Notes: generated by a model from the letters alone, not told the origin. Shown: positions 44,411-56,055, counted from the first letter of the stretch. The stretch is DNA of 64,000 bases from Lithodes maja (GCA_037953745.1 JBAKBP010007683.1:1-64000); one strand, 5' to 3'. Made by a program: numbers and translations.

Positions 44411-47263
44411 GTGACTCCTAAACCCTCCCCTTGCCCTGAGTCCCCTCAAAATCTCACCCCATTCAGTAACCAAATGCCTCAACAAACGAAAGAAGACAAG
44501 TCCAAGCAACTACCTCTCGGTAATCCCCTCCATTCTCGTAATTCTGTCCCGGATAAATCCTCCCATGTTTTCAGGACAGACTCTGATATATGTAACCATA
44601 ATTCCATCAAATGTTTATGTACACATGTTTCCACACACCCACACCAATTCCCTTGTGACAATTTTCCGTCAGTAGCTCCCTTGCCGCCCCCCCCCCCCCC
44701 CCCCCGCACAATTCACACCCCTAGAAAAATTCACAACCACACACTTGACTCACCCTCTCATGACAAACAAACCCACCCGCCCCCCATCACTTTTAACCAG
44801 ACCTTGACTGCCACCAAGAAAGTTCCCCACATTCGTCCTATTAACAACCCCAAATCAATACACCAGTCCTCCACCAATAACCCATGTTCTACACCAAACT
44901 TTTTCCCCACCAACCCTCCGCAGTCCCCCCAACAAATCCCGTTTTCTAACTCGCTCACCTCTCACCACTCTGAACCGCCCGCACGCGCCGTTAATCCCCC
45001 CCTCACGCGTGCCGACCGAGGGACACAACCATGTTCCCACCATGCCCCCAGAAATGCCCAGCTATTCCACACCCACCCCAATCCCCCTTGTGACAGTTTT
45101 CCGTCAGTAGCTCCCTTCCACCCCCACACAATTCACACCCCTAGAAAACTTCACAACCCCACACTTGACTCGCCCTCTCATGACAAACAAAACCACCAAA
45201 TCCATATATACTCCAAACAAACCGTCACTGCCACCGACAACGCTCCCCAAATTCGTCCTTCTAACAACCACAAATCCTTACATCAGTCCTCCACCAATAA
45301 CCCATCTTCTATACCTCACGCTTCCCCCACCAACCCTCCGCAGTCCCTCCAACAAATCCCGTTTTCTAACCCCCTCACACCGCGCCCCACTGATCCTCCC
45401 ACACGCGCCGTTAATCCCCCCCTCACGCGTGACCCCCACCAAAGTGACCTTGCCCCCCTTATAAGTACCAAGCACCTGCTTGCCAGTCAATCCCCCACCA
45501 TCATTAGCCCAGCTGTAGTTCAGGATAAATGTCAAATTCCCCCCCACCATCAAAAATGGGTGAACCTGCAGCCCATACCCCAAACTCACATGATATTTTC
45601 CCCCACTACCACGTCCCCCAACCCCCATCGTTGCCTCTTACAACCCGCCATCATTTCCGCTCGCATCAACCACATTCTCGTGGCAAATATCTCAGAGGAA
45701 TCCCTGACATTACCAAAAGGTCTCATTATAGGAGACCTCGAAACTTTCGATGACCTCCCCATAGATTTTAACGACACCCCTACCAGCCTCCAATTGCCCA
45801 CTCTCCCTGAGACATTATTTGACCACCAAAAGAACGGCATGTACGACCTACTGCTGGAATTCAGTGACGTGTTTGCCCAACAACCCACCGAAATCGGACA
45901 GACTGATGTAGAACAACACATCATTAACACCACAAACGAGCATGCTCACTCCCGCAATACAACTAGAGTAAGTACAGGCCCCCCCATACGACAACCATCC
46001 CGTAGAAAGAACCCCATACAACGTCAGGAAGAGGAACGCCAAGTCCAGGAAATGTTAGAGGCCGGGATTGCCACCCCATCCATTAGTCCCTGGTCTTCCC
46101 CTGTTGTCCTAGTCAAAAAGAAAGATGGGACAACCCGTTTTTGCGTCGATTACAGGAGGTTAAATGACGTAACCATTAAAGACGCTACGCCCTTATCCCG
46201 AATAGACGATTCCCTTGACTCCCTACACGGATCCAAATGGTTCACTACCCTCGACTTACAAGCAGGGTATTGGCAAGTGCCTATCAAATCCGAGGACCAA
46301 AAGAAAACAGCATTTTCCACTAGTGGTGGCCATCACTATGAATTTAACGTCCTACCTTTTGGCCTCTGTAACGGACCCGCCACTTTCTCCCGTTTGATGG
46401 AAGCGGTATTACATGGCCTAACCTGGGAAACCTGCCTTGCCTATCTGGACGATGTTATTGTGTACTCACCAACCTGGGAAGAACACCTCCTCAGGTTGAG
46501 ACAAGTCCTTCAAAGAATCCGAGCCGCCGGGTTGAAATTAAAACCCTCAAAGTGCGAGATTGCCCGAAATAAGGTAGATTTCCTCGGACACGTGATATCT
46601 GAACATGGTATTGCGCCAGACCCAAAGAAACTTCAAGCCATACAAAACCAACCCCCACCCACCACTGTTAAAGGAGTACGTTCGTTTCTAGGTTTAGCCA
46701 CATACTACAGACGTTTCGTCCCCAACTTTGCCACCATAGCCAGACCCCTCCACCAACTTACCCACAAAGACACCCCGTTCACCTGGACACCTGAAAGAGA
46801 CCTCGCGTTTAACACTTTGAAGCAAAAGCTAATCCAAGCCCCTATTGTCGCTTTCCCTGACTACCAAACACATTTCCGTCTTTATACCGACGTATCTCTG
46901 TACGCCATGGGTGCAGTTTTAGCTCAAGTCAGAGATGGAGAGGAACATGTGATAGCGTATGCCAGCTCCTCCCTCAACCAAACACAACAGAATTATGCAG
47001 CCACCAAGAGAGAGTGCTTAGGGATCATTTGGGCACTCAGCCACTTCCGGTCATTTGTGTTGGGCGCAAAACTCGACATAATCACCGACCATCAATCTTT
47101 ACAATGGCTGCGTAGGTGCGAAACCAACTCAGCCATTTTGGTACGTTGGAGGGAGACACTAGAGGACTACGACTTTACCATACAATATCGTCCAGGCAAA
47201 CTCCATACCAATGCAGACGCCCTGTCACGTTTGTCAGTACCAAAAGACCCCCCACCAACCTAG
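44411..47263 (+). CDS. pol: Pol of element 2: proline-rich linker, RT, RNase H
   Basis: 950 codons. The first ~480 are Pro/Ser/Thr/Asn-rich linker containing an in-frame duplication of about 435 bp. RT follows: SPWSSPVVLVKKKDGTTRFCVDYRRLN, FTTLDLQAGYWQVPI, FNVLPFGLCNGPATFSRLM, YLDDVIVYS. Then the connection region and RNase H with DVSLYAMGAV, KRECLGIIWAL, ITDHQSLQWL and NADALSRL. The expected RT and RNase H catalytic residues are present. Fourteen codons (45935-45976) before the RT core are absent from element 1. One C is missing from the C run at 47248-47253, so the ORF ends at the RNase H/integrase border. Confidence 0.92.
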   Translation: MTPKPSPCPESPQNLTPFSNQMPQQTKEDKSKQLPLGNPLHSRNSVPDKSSHVFRTDSDICNHNSIKCLCTHVSTHPHQFPCDNFPSVAPLPPPPPPPRTIHTPRKIHNHTLDSPSHDKQTHPPPITFNQTLTATKKVPHIRPINNPKSIHQSSTNNPCSTPNFFPTNPPQSPQQIPFSNSLTSHHSEPPARAVNPPLTRADRGTQPCSHHAPRNAQLFHTHPNPPCDSFPSVAPFHPHTIHTPRKLHNPTLDSPSHDKQNHQIHIYSKQTVTATDNAPQIRPSNNHKSLHQSSTNNPSSIPHASPTNPPQSLQQIPFSNPLTPRPTDPPTRAVNPPLTRDPHQSDLAPLISTKHLLASQSPTIISPAVVQDKCQIPPHHQKWVNLQPIPQTHMIFSPTTTSPNPHRCLLQPAIISARINHILVANISEESLTLPKGLIIGDLETFDDLPIDFNDTPTSLQLPTLPETLFDHQKNGMYDLLLEFSDVFAQQPTEIGQTDVEQHIINTTNEHAHSRNTTRVSTGPPIRQPSRRKNPIQRQEEERQVQEMLEAGIATPSISPWSSPVVLVKKKDGTTRFCVDYRRLNDVTIKDATPLSRIDDSLDSLHGSKWFTTLDLQAGYWQVPIKSEDQKKTAFSTSGGHHYEFNVLPFGLCNGPATFSRLMEAVLHGLTWETCLAYLDDVIVYSPTWEEHLLRLRQVLQRIRAAGLKLKPSKCEIARNKVDFLGHVISEHGIAPDPKKLQAIQNQPPPTTVKGVRSFLGLATYYRRFVPNFATIARPLHQLTHKDTPFTWTPERDLAFNTLKQKLIQAPIVAFPDYQTHFRLYTDVSLYAMGAVLAQVRDGEEHVIAYASSSLNQTQQNYAATKRECLGIIWALSHFRSFVLGAKLDIITDHQSLQWLRRCETNSAILVRWRETLEDYDFTIQYRPGKLHTNADALSRLSVPKDPPPT
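44630..45460 (+). repeat. ~435-bp in-frame tandem duplication in the Pol linker
   Basis: Both units contain TTTTCCGTCAGTAGCTCCC (about 44663 and 45098) and code for similar runs such as FPSVAP, TIHTPRK, LDSPSHDK, HQSSTNNP and AVNPPLTR. Element 1 has one unit (about 11380-11760). The duplication preserves the frame. Confidence 0.85.
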
Positions 47264-48250
47264 CCGCCTTACAAAACACTGAGTTGGTATCTACCCCCAC
47301 CCCCCGACATAATGCCCCCTCAGCCCCCTCCCTAATTCAATCTTGGGAAGCAAGAATCAGACCCCCCTGGATACCGTTAAATGTCTTCAGGGGACTGACT
47401 CGCTGGGGAGATCAACTTGCCACAGACACTGGTCACATAATCTTGGACCCCACCATTGCCCATGACTACATGATTGCCATCCACGAGGGAAACGGCATAC
47501 ACCTTGGACAAAAGAAGATGTTAAAGATCTTCACAGACCAATACTGGACCCCCAACCCCTCCAAAATTGCACAACGAGTGACAGAATCCTGCAAACCGTG
47601 TTTATTGGGAAAGGATAGATCACGCACCCCAGGCCCAGCTGGTACCTTGTCGGCTACCAAACCGTTCCAAGTCCTATCCCTCGACATCATGGGCCCGTTT
47701 CCTCCTTACACTGGCAAGCGCTATATCGTCACATTTGTGGACGTCTATTCAAAATTTTTAATAGCCTGCCCAGCTAAAGACCACACAGCCACCACAGTCG
47801 CCACACTGCTTCCCACAGAAGTATTCCCTATATTCGGTCTGCCCCTTGCTCTTCTATCCGACAATGCCCCCGAGTTTAGTGGACACGTTTGGCAACAGTT
47901 CACCCAACAATGTGGCATTAAGATTAAACACTCATCCCCATACTGGCCTCAAGGAAATACTATATGCGAACGCAGCCATCGCACCATCAACAATCAGTTG
48001 CGAACAAAAATGATTGCTCTTAACACCGCAGACTGGCCATCACAACTAAAAATGATACAATGGGGCATGAACACCTGTCCCCGAGAAGACGGTATTTCCC
48101 CTCATGAACGTGTTTACGGCGTACCCCCCCTGTTACTGCCGTTCCACCACCACGCTCACCTTCCCTCCACCACCTCCACAATTGACCCATTGCAACATCT
48201 GCAAAACACCCTCCATACCGCCCAAACCTGTCAGGACACCAAAACTGATA
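47264..48250 (+). pseudogene. pol: Integrase of element 2, N-terminal and core part
   Basis: Open from before 47264 to the insertion point at about 48250. It has the HHCC zinc domain (IHEGNGIHLGQKK...CKPCLLGK) and the full DDE core: LSLDIMGPF, LLSDNAPEF, NTICERSH. It continues through MNTCPREDGISPHERVYG. The frame differs from RNase H because of the missing C at about 47250. The coding region is cut by the non-LTR element and resumes at 52231. Confidence 0.92.
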
Positions 48251-48279
48251 ACAGGTCCTGATGTGGCGGCGTCTACGCC

Positions 48280-49068
48280 GTGGGGCCACCTCCCGAGGCT
48301 GCCAACCGCGGATGGCTGCCGACCCTCCTCGGCCGAAGACAAAATCAACGACCAGTGGAGGAAAACCGGATGCCGGCCGCGGGGAGCAGTTTCGGGAGCC
48401 AAACCGTCACAACCATCCCCTGCCCCCTCCCTGGGGGCACGGGTCCTTGGAGCGGCCTCGGTCGCGCCGGGAATTTCCACACCTCTCACACCAAACACAC
48501 ACATCACACAGTTTTTCCTACACCGAGAAATGACTCTCCGGCTGTCATTTCTCGAAGACTTCTTCTAGCCGGAGACATTGAGAGCAACCCAGGACCCACG
48601 TACACATACATATGTCCAACTTGCTCAAAACTCATCACTTCGAGTCGCCATACTAAGGGTTCAGTTCTCTGCAATTCATGCGGGAACTGGAACCACTTCA
48701 CCTGCACAACACTTGCCTCCAAGAAACACTACACAAACACCTGGACCTGTTCCTCATGCCCCTCCCTCTCCCAGTCAAATCCCTCACCTAAAACCCGTCC
48801 ACCTCTCCTCCCCAACCCACCTAACCTTCCCATATCATCCACTCCCCCCCCTAAAACCCGTCCACCTCTCCTCCCTAACCTTCCCATACCATCCACATCC
48901 TCAACTCAACACACCACACCCCATCCTAATCCATTCCAACCCCCATCTCCTGCTCCCCAATCCCCACCCCCACCTCACCCATCCCAACCCCCAGCCCCTC
49001 CCTCACCCCCCCCCCTCACCCCCACCCCATCCTCGTGCAGCAGCACCCAACATACATCGTACACATAA
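48280..49068 (+). CDS. N-terminal region of the non-LTR element: 2A-like peptide and PHD finger
   Basis: The start is uncertain; the frame is open from 48280. Codons 98-106 (48571-48597) read GDIESNPGP, an exact match to the DxExNPGP 2A signature, at which ribosomes can skip a peptide bond. It is preceded by the hydrophobic RRLLLA. Directly after it comes a C4HC3 pattern (CPTC, CNSC, HFTC, CSSC; about 48612-48757), typical of a PHD finger. The rest is Pro/Ser/Thr-rich with C-run DNA. The frame closes at 49068. The endonuclease begins in the +1 frame near 49040, so an indel in the C-rich tract probably separated a single ancestral ORF. Confidence 0.85.
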   Translation: MGPPPEAANRGWLPTLLGRRQNQRPVEENRMPAAGSSFGSQTVTTIPCPLPGGTGPWSGLGRAGNFHTSHTKHTHHTVFPTPRNDSPAVISRRLLLAGDIESNPGPTYTYICPTCSKLITSSRHTKGSVLCNSCGNWNHFTCTTLASKKHYTNTWTCSSCPSLSQSNPSPKTRPPLLPNPPNLPISSTPPPKTRPPLLPNLPIPSTSSTQHTTPHPNPFQPPSPAPQSPPPPHPSQPPAPPSPPPLTPTPSSCSSTQHTSYT

Positions 49069-51787
49069 CATTAACATTCTTCAACTGAACATAGATGGCA
49101 TCAACACAAAGAAACACGAACTCTCACACTTCATCAAACAACACAACATACACATTGCCATCTTACAAGAAACAAAACTCTGCACAACACAACAAACACC
49201 CACATTTCATAATTTCACCACCATCAGACAAGACCGGGCTGTCGGCGGGGGCGGTGGACTCATCACCCTGGTACACAAAGAAATATCATACATAGTAACC
49301 AGTGTACAAACCAAATCCCTCCTCCCCCCAAACGATAACACAACAGAAAAATACAGTCAATTAAAATACGCACTGGCAACAACTCCAACATAACCATCAT
49401 AAACACATACATCCCCCCCCCAAACATCCCCTACAGTACCAAATGAATACAGACCACACTTACAACACATCACAAACATCCCACACACCCCACACATCAT
49501 CCTGGGTGGTGACTTCAACGCCAAGACGTCGGCCTGGTTTGTCGACAACCCCGACACAGACAGAGGGCTGGTACTACAAAACCAAACAGATAACCTCATC
49601 ATCCTTAACGACATCCATCAACATACCCATATTCCTCACCAAGCTCTCTATAACCCATCATCTCCAGACATCACCTTTTGCTCCCCAGAACTCGCCCCCA
49701 CAACATCCTGGAGGGTGGTCAGAACCTTAGGCTCTGACCACCTCCCGATCATTATCACCACCAAAACCAGACTCACCCCAGCTAGCCACAAACACACATA
49801 CACCAATTATAAAAGAGCTAACTGGGAAGCATTCACAAATGAGACAGAACAACACTTCATAACTCTAAACAGTACACCCATCACTAACATCAATAATGCT
49901 GTACACATACTCAATAAAACTATCCGAAACGCTGACAAGAAACACATTCCAAGAGGTAACAGAAAAAGACACAACCCCAACTTCACACCAGAAATTCAAA
50001 ACCTCATCAGACAACGCGACATACTGAAACACTCCCCAGCACCCCACACACAAGACATCACACAACAAATCCAAGCACTCAACACCCAAACTAACAACAA
50101 AATACAAGAACAACAAAAACTAAATTGGAATAACTTCCTACAAACACTTGATCACAAAACAAACCCCAAAAAACTCTACAAAACACTAAACAGCATCACA
50201 CTTTCCAACAGCAACACAACACAATCACATGCTGCAATCACAACAACAGACTCTACTCCTTCATGTAAACAACAAGCAAACACTCTCATCAATCACTTCT
50301 CACATGTCAGCCACCTAAAACCTCACAAAGACGACCGACGTGTCATCCGACGTAAGAGACAATTCCCCACAGACCCTGACTATACACCCTTCACCAATCA
50401 CCAGACAAAGCATATCATCAACAATCTCAAGCACTCACCCGCCTGTGGCCTAGACAACATAAGCAACATACACCTCAGGCACCTGGGACCACAAGGCATA
50501 CAAGCACTCACTAACATATCAAACTACAGCTATTCACACAACACAATACCAGACATTTGGAAGCATGGTATCATCATCACATTCCCCAAACCCAACAAAG
50601 ACCCCACGCTACCCTCGCACCGCCCCATCACACTCCTTTGCTCCCCCTCTAAAGTCATGGAACGCCTAGTATTACAACTAATTACACCTGACCTACCCCT
50701 AGCTCCAACACAACATGGCTTTAGGCCACTGCACTCCACAAACACTCTTCTCACAGACCTTACACAAAGAGCTTTTGACGGCATCAACTCAGCTAGACCA
50801 CCACACAGATCACTATTAGCCACACTCGACGTTAGTAAAGCCTTCGATGCCATCCCCCGCCACAACCTAACAAACAAAATCTACAACACAAACATGCACA
50901 ACAACACAAAACGGTGGCTGGCCAACTTCCTAGCAGGCAGATGTGCACACGTATCTTTTGCCGGTCAGTCATCTAAAATCAGAAACTTTCCAAACGGAGT
51001 CCCACAAGGATCCGTCCTATCGCCCGCACTCTTCAATCTGTACATGCACGATATAACTACACCCAATACGCCCCAAATAAACTTAGCCTCCTATGCAGAT
51101 GACATAACACTCACATGCACACACCATGACCCAAAAAGAGCAACATATCTCCTTCAACCCTATCTCAACACACTACATGGCTGGTGCACTACAAGCAGAC
51201 TTAATCTAGCCCCAGCCAAATCCACCGCAACCCTGCTCACAAGTTGGACAGGAGAACACGAATACATCCCTCAACTCACCATAAACAACACACCCCTAAC
51301 ACATACACACACACCCAAAATCCTAGGAGTAACATATGATACTCATATGACATTCAAACAGCACACCACAAACATTAAAAAGAAACTGACACCCAGACTT
51401 AACGCCCTCAGGTCACTTGCTCACACAAAATTTGGACACAACAAAGAAACTACCACCACAATATATAAACAATACATAAGATCAGTGATGGAATACGCAA
51501 GCCCAGTCTGGGCTTCTAACCTAGCTGAAACACATCATAAGACCTTACAGACTATTCAAAACAAAGCCCTGAAGATCATTACAGGCTGCACAGCTACTGC
51601 ACCCACAGATCACCTACATCAAGAAACCAAAATCCTCAAAGTCAAAGACCATCTGGACATGAGAGGCACTCAATTCCTGGCAGCAGTCTCCACGAACCAA
51701 GACCACCCACTAAACTACATGGCAACACACCCACAGACACCAAGAAATATCAAAACAACACCCAGCACACGGTATCACACACAATAA
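49040..51787 (+). pseudogene. Endonuclease and reverse transcriptase of the non-LTR element
   Basis: AP-type endonuclease: NINILQLNIDGINTKKHEL, AILQETKL, GGGLITLVHK, ILGGDFNAKTSAW (about 49496-49534), GSDHLPI. Two compensating frameshifts affect 49375-49440, where INTYIPPPNIPYS is read in another frame. From 49715 the RT is open: KPNKDPTLPSHRPITLL, LLATLDVSKAFDAIP, NGVPQGSVLSPALFNLYM and catalytic YADD (51092-51103), then LGVTYDTHMTFKQH and MEYASPVWA. A TAA at 51785-51787 interrupts the same frame. No RNase H domain was recognised. Confidence 0.9.
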
Positions 51788-52210
51788 TTATTGTCCTCTC
51801 TCCCTCCCTGCCCACCCCGAACCAACTTCCAGAAGCACATCCATACTCATATCTCTCACCGATCCATCTACTCACTCACAGACAACACGCAGCTGCATGC
51901 ACGACCTCCCGAAATCCATCCTTCCGAATCCTCTCTTCCTCGCGAGGACAGAGTCCACCTGGCCAGGCTGAGATGCGGACACCATCCAGCTCTCCTGAGC
52001 TATCAGAAGAGACTGGATGACTCCGTTGTCGACGCCTGCCCGGGATGTAACACAGCACCCCATACCATTAAACAAATCATAGAAGACTGCATTTCACACA
52101 ACCACTTACGCCAACAACACAATCTACACTCAATCAGAGCTCTGTGGGAAAGCCCGATCGTGGCCATGGCCTTTCTCAGGGACTCGGGGCTGTTCGGCCA
52201 GGCAGCTTAG
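51788..52210 (+). pseudogene. C-terminal Cys/His segment of the non-LTR element
   Basis: In frame with the RT after the TAA at 51785. It contains RLRCGHHPALLSYQKRL and CPGCNTAPHTIKQIIEDC, the tail seen in many arthropod non-LTR RT proteins (RLR.GH...Y..R....CP.C....T..H...C). It ends at TAG 52208-52210, just before the AAC tail. The upstream stop makes it unlikely to be translated with the RT. Confidence 0.85.
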
Positions 52211-52230
52211 GGAACAACAACAACAACAAC

Positions 52231-52516
52231 ACCGATGACAAAAACCCTTTCGCCATCCATGACACCGTAATGGTAGCCAACCTCCCTATCACCAACAAGT
52301 TAGGCCCTCGCTATGTCGGGCCCTACACCATCACACAAGTCCCAAACGCCTATCAAGTCACCATCGACTATCACGGCGTGACTCGCACGTTCCGAACTAG
52401 ATTCGTCCGAGCGTTTAAACCACTCCAACCACAAGACAATACCCCACCCCACACGGCTGAACCAGAATTAAACACCCCTACTAAACCGTACACTCCAGCT
52501 ATGAAAATCCCCACCT
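52231..52516 (+). pseudogene. pol: Integrase C-terminal end of element 2
   Basis: Continues element 2 after the insertion: DKNPFAIHDTVMVANLPITNKLGPRYVGPYTI (GPY/F-type module), then FRTRFVRAFKPLQPQD. Where element 1 has TAG (14803-14805) this copy reads on (TPTKPYTPAMKIPT), so the family frame into the proline-rich tail was open. It breaks off at 52516, where a CR1 tail begins; ORF3, the polypurine tract and the 3' LTR are missing. Confidence 0.9.
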
Positions 52517-52600
52517 ATGGGGATCTACAGGGATCTGCCTTGCTTGGGCCAATCGGCTTTCTGCAGACTCCCATTTCTTATGTTCTTATGTTCTTATGAC
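52517..52600 (+). mobile_element. CR1 3' tail fragment
   Basis: About 84 bases: GGGATCTGCCTTGCTTGGGCC, CGGCTTTCTGCAGACTCCCA and the octamer tail TTCTTATGTTCTTATGTTC. It forms the junction between truncated element 2 and the nuclease-like gene. Confidence 0.88.
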
Positions 52601-53015
52601 CACACAAACTATGCAAGATGGGGACCTATCTATTATTCAGATATGAAGCTTCTTGAGAAATCATCTCCTGAAGTTTACGCTGAATTCATAGATGGTAACT
52701 TTGTTGTGAAGATGACCAAAAAGCGCTTCAACCAAGTTCCTGTGGACCAGGCAACAGAATGGATCAATAAAACATGCAAGATGCACAATGGAATAATTGG
52801 AATAACCAGGAATGACCAAGCAAGGGACAAATTTTGTATCACATGGTCAGAACGGTCGCGCATCACACAGGATATGAAAGTTTTGTTCAACTTGGAAGAT
52901 GACGAAGAAGAAGAGGTTTTTATACATTCTGATAGCCGTCCAAGCCGGATGACACGTGACACTCAAGATGTGAGAACATTGGTGTCACAGCTCACAAGAT
53001 TTGATGTTTTCAGAG
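52601..53015 (+). pseudogene. FEN/XPG-like nuclease-family gene, first fragment
   Basis: Encodes HTNYARWGPIYYSDM, then a conserved-looking region (EFIDGNFVVKMTKKRFNQVPVDQATEW, GIIGITRNDQARDKF, TWSERSRI) and an acidic linker, ending in RDTQDVRTLVSQLTRFDVF at the solo LTR. I recognise this as the N-terminal half of a large, mostly uncharacterised family, repeated in many invertebrate and fish genomes, whose C-terminal half looks like a FEN-type nuclease. Continues at 56056. The left end is lost at the CR1 tail. Confidence 0.75.
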
Positions 53016-56000
53016 TGTTATTCCCTGTTTTTCTACAGGATTAACTTGGGTAATGTGGGCTCTATCTGACTGGGTATATAAGGCTGCATGCACAATACAA
53101 GGTATGAGGAATAGAGAACATAAAATAAACACATGGTAACACGACACACGATCACTTTTATTTAAGTAGGTGAATAAAGAGCATAGAAAGATAATAATAC
53201 TCGTACAAAACAAATAATAGAAGGGAACTGCTAGCATTAGCGGATCTGGATGGAGCCTAGTCTCCCACTTCCAACGTTCAGGTATACTCTTTTGATCACG
53301 GGTTTAGTTAGCAAGGTTTATTATACTGGAAGACCTCAATGTATTTATGTATTCAATTTCACTAATTATATTTTGTACTGGCAGGTCGCATGCCCAAGTA
53401 GCAGCTCACAGTTAGAATTAGACACGCTTATATTTCTGAACACGGAAATTCTAGTAACCTCAAGGGGGTACTGATCTAAGATTTATATTCTTATGGCAGA
53501 AATACGTAGAACACAAATCAGTGGGCGAACGTTAGGTATCACTAGGGTTTTGGATATCTGAATAAGGTAATTACGAGAGTCAATGTCGCCTGTTAATTAA
53601 TGAACACTGATACGCTTATTATGTCCCAAATGGAATGGTTAAATATGAGTTACACTGGGCAAAGGTATAGCCACTTCATAGAAAAGTTAATAAGTGAATG
53701 TCGAACTGGTACTATAACACTTAGTACCAATAACGTGAATCTTGAATAGTATTTGTTGGTCTGGTCCTGGTTATCTTGCTTCCGGTGATGTTGGAGGCTA
53801 ACGACTGGTTCCTCGGCCGTCCAGGTGGTCCAAAATGTAGGAAGTTCTCAAGTCGGATCTCTTGACGATCGGTGCTGGCTACACACTTATATACCCACTA
53901 ATTTGTGTGAAGGTTATAAGGTGCACGCTGGTACTTGTACATGGACAGATCTTCTATTTAACTTCTGCCACGGAGTCTGCCGGCTCGGGAATCTCTCAAC
54001 TCAGGAACAACACAAGGGCAGAGCTAGAGGTTAACTTCAGGGTAGTGACCACTGGTTGGTGTCTAACTTTCAACTAATTTGACTGGGGGTGGAAGCTAGG
54101 TATATAGGCTCGGTTCTGGACCCTGTAGGCAATAGGGATCTCGATTCTTATGGACTTATTTGAGCTCTCAATAGATATGGGGACTAGGTAAGATGGTGAT
54201 TACTGTTGTGGCACATGGCTATGGAAGCCTTCATATTGTGATATAACTGAGCCTTAGTAAAAGGTACTATTTTGGCTATACTGGAAGTATTTATGGGAGG
54301 GAGACTGGATCTACTTTGCGGGGAGAACTGGGACAGCTCCGATAGGGGCGTCTCTCTTATATTACTCAGTCTTCGTTCTATTGCATAGCTGAGGTGGTAA
54401 TTTGACTATCCGAGTATGCAAAACAGGTGAATGGGTTATTGTGGGTAAAGAGAGGTGAGTAAGGGGGTTAGACATGCATGGTTAGTTCATTGATAGGAAG
54501 AATTCCTAGGCTACCTGGCAATGACCCGGAAGTCAAAACAGGGGTCAGGTATACCTCCACGGGGGTGGGGGTCTCCCTCCTCGGGTGGGTAAAAAGGGGT
54601 AGCCGGGCGCTCTCTCTCTGGGATGGTCGTCCGGCGGCTGTGGCTAGGGGCTTGCCATATCACCAGTGTTTGTAATAACCCTCTGTTTATGAGACAGATG
54701 TGGGTGTTTTTAATATCAAAACCGAAGGTGCCTTGGCTAGCTGGTTGTAATCGGTTGGTTGTTAATTGCATGGTTTGCTTGATGTGGTGGAGACTGGTTG
54801 CTAACTCTGCCACATTTATCTGGAAGTATGGCAATAGAAGTTAGTTACTGGCGAGGCGGCGAGCCTCGCACCGACGACCAATGGGTGCAGGGTTGTGAAT
54901 GGGTTGTAAGAGAATAGATGGCATGCAAGGGGTTAGTAAAGTTCTAATGTTGTTCTGGCCTACTAAGTGAAGGCAGGCTGGATAGGAGTATATATATAAA
55001 AGGTTGGAGAGCGTTAGCAACGGAAAAATCAAGGATCTTCGAGAGGTATGAGAGAGAGGCTAGGTCGGACAAGAGTCGAGAAGCGCGGGGTATTTTAATG
55101 AGAGGGGGGGAAGCTCAGGGGGGCTACAGGGAAATTTGACCCTAAGTCTCTGGGCGTGGGGATGGCATTAGGCTGATATTGGAGTTTTGAAAGGACAGTG
55201 AAAGTACGTTAGCCAAATGCTACCGGGGGATGCAAATACGGGGTGGTATATGAGTCTGGAAAAGATAGAATCATGTGGACTGTGGGGCGGTGGGGGAGAA
55301 GGAGGTTAACTGTAGGTGTGTGCTTGACTGTGGAGAAAGTAGGGAAAAACATGGTGTATTATTACTCGTCAATACGAGGGGTTATGGACCTATTATTTGA
55401 CACGATTTCTTGTACGTCTAGGTGTCCCTGGGAACTGCGTTTCTATGAAATATAGACCAAAGAAAAACGGCAGTTCGTATGGGTACTTCGTTATTGTTTC
55501 GGAATACTATGATAGATACTGGTAACAAAGGTTATCTATACAATCTCTGGTTGGGGTAAGAATTGGAGTTACAGCATGGTGGCTAACATCTGTATTCATG
55601 GCTGTCTAAGTCTTATGGGGGCAATGGTTCTATATCCTGGTGTACCCGTGGGTATCTTAATTTCTTATGAGTTTGGACATGTGGTTTTTAACATCTACTT
55701 CTCGGATGTATGAACATACATAGATATATGGCTGTCGGATTTGTTGGCCTTGGCTCAACTTCGGGACAGGGCATGGGTGTTTTTAATATGAATGTATATT
55801 CCTGTTCATCATCATTGTAGTTAGAAGTGTAGGACACGAGGGGGTAGTGTACGTGAGGTGTGGAAAATGGTCAGTTTAGAAGGGGTAGGTAGGTGCGGCC
55901 TGGAGCTGCTTAGCCCTGCGGGCTTGGGCCTGTCTGAATTGGCTGGCTCGGTCAGCTGGTCCTTTCGTTCTGTGGACCTTTCTTTCGGGTGTTTCTGTGT

Positions 56001-56050
56001 GGTGTTCGCTCGTGGCTTCTGTGGTGGGCTTCTCGTTCTGGGGCATTTTA
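53016..56050 (-). mobile_element. Solo Gypsy LTR (subfamily B) in the nuclease-like gene
   Basis: 3,035 bp, plus-strand ends TGTTATTCCCTG and GGGGCATTTTA, with target-site copies CAGAG at 53011-53015 and 56051-56055. The short LTR ORF (minus strand, about 56047-55876) and the hydrophobic leader ORF near the other end (53237-53016) are both open. It has the GGTGGTCCAAAATGTAGG variant shared with element 2, to which it is closer than to element 1. Confidence 0.95.
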
Positions 56051-56055
56051 CAGAG

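Larger units (their letters stand above)
48250..52230 (+). mobile_element. 2A-containing non-LTR retrotransposon inserted in integrase
   Basis: About 4 kb between AACTGATA and ACCGATGAC, which are adjacent in element 1 apart from two or three bases. The 5' end is GC-rich; the 3' end is a short (AAC)n tail (52213-52230). Coding parts in order: N-terminal leader, 2A-like motif, PHD finger, proline-rich region, endonuclease, RT and a C-terminal Cys/His segment. No clear target-site duplication was seen. The tail and RT style suggest the I/Jockey side of the tree; the clade is not resolved. Confidence 0.9.
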
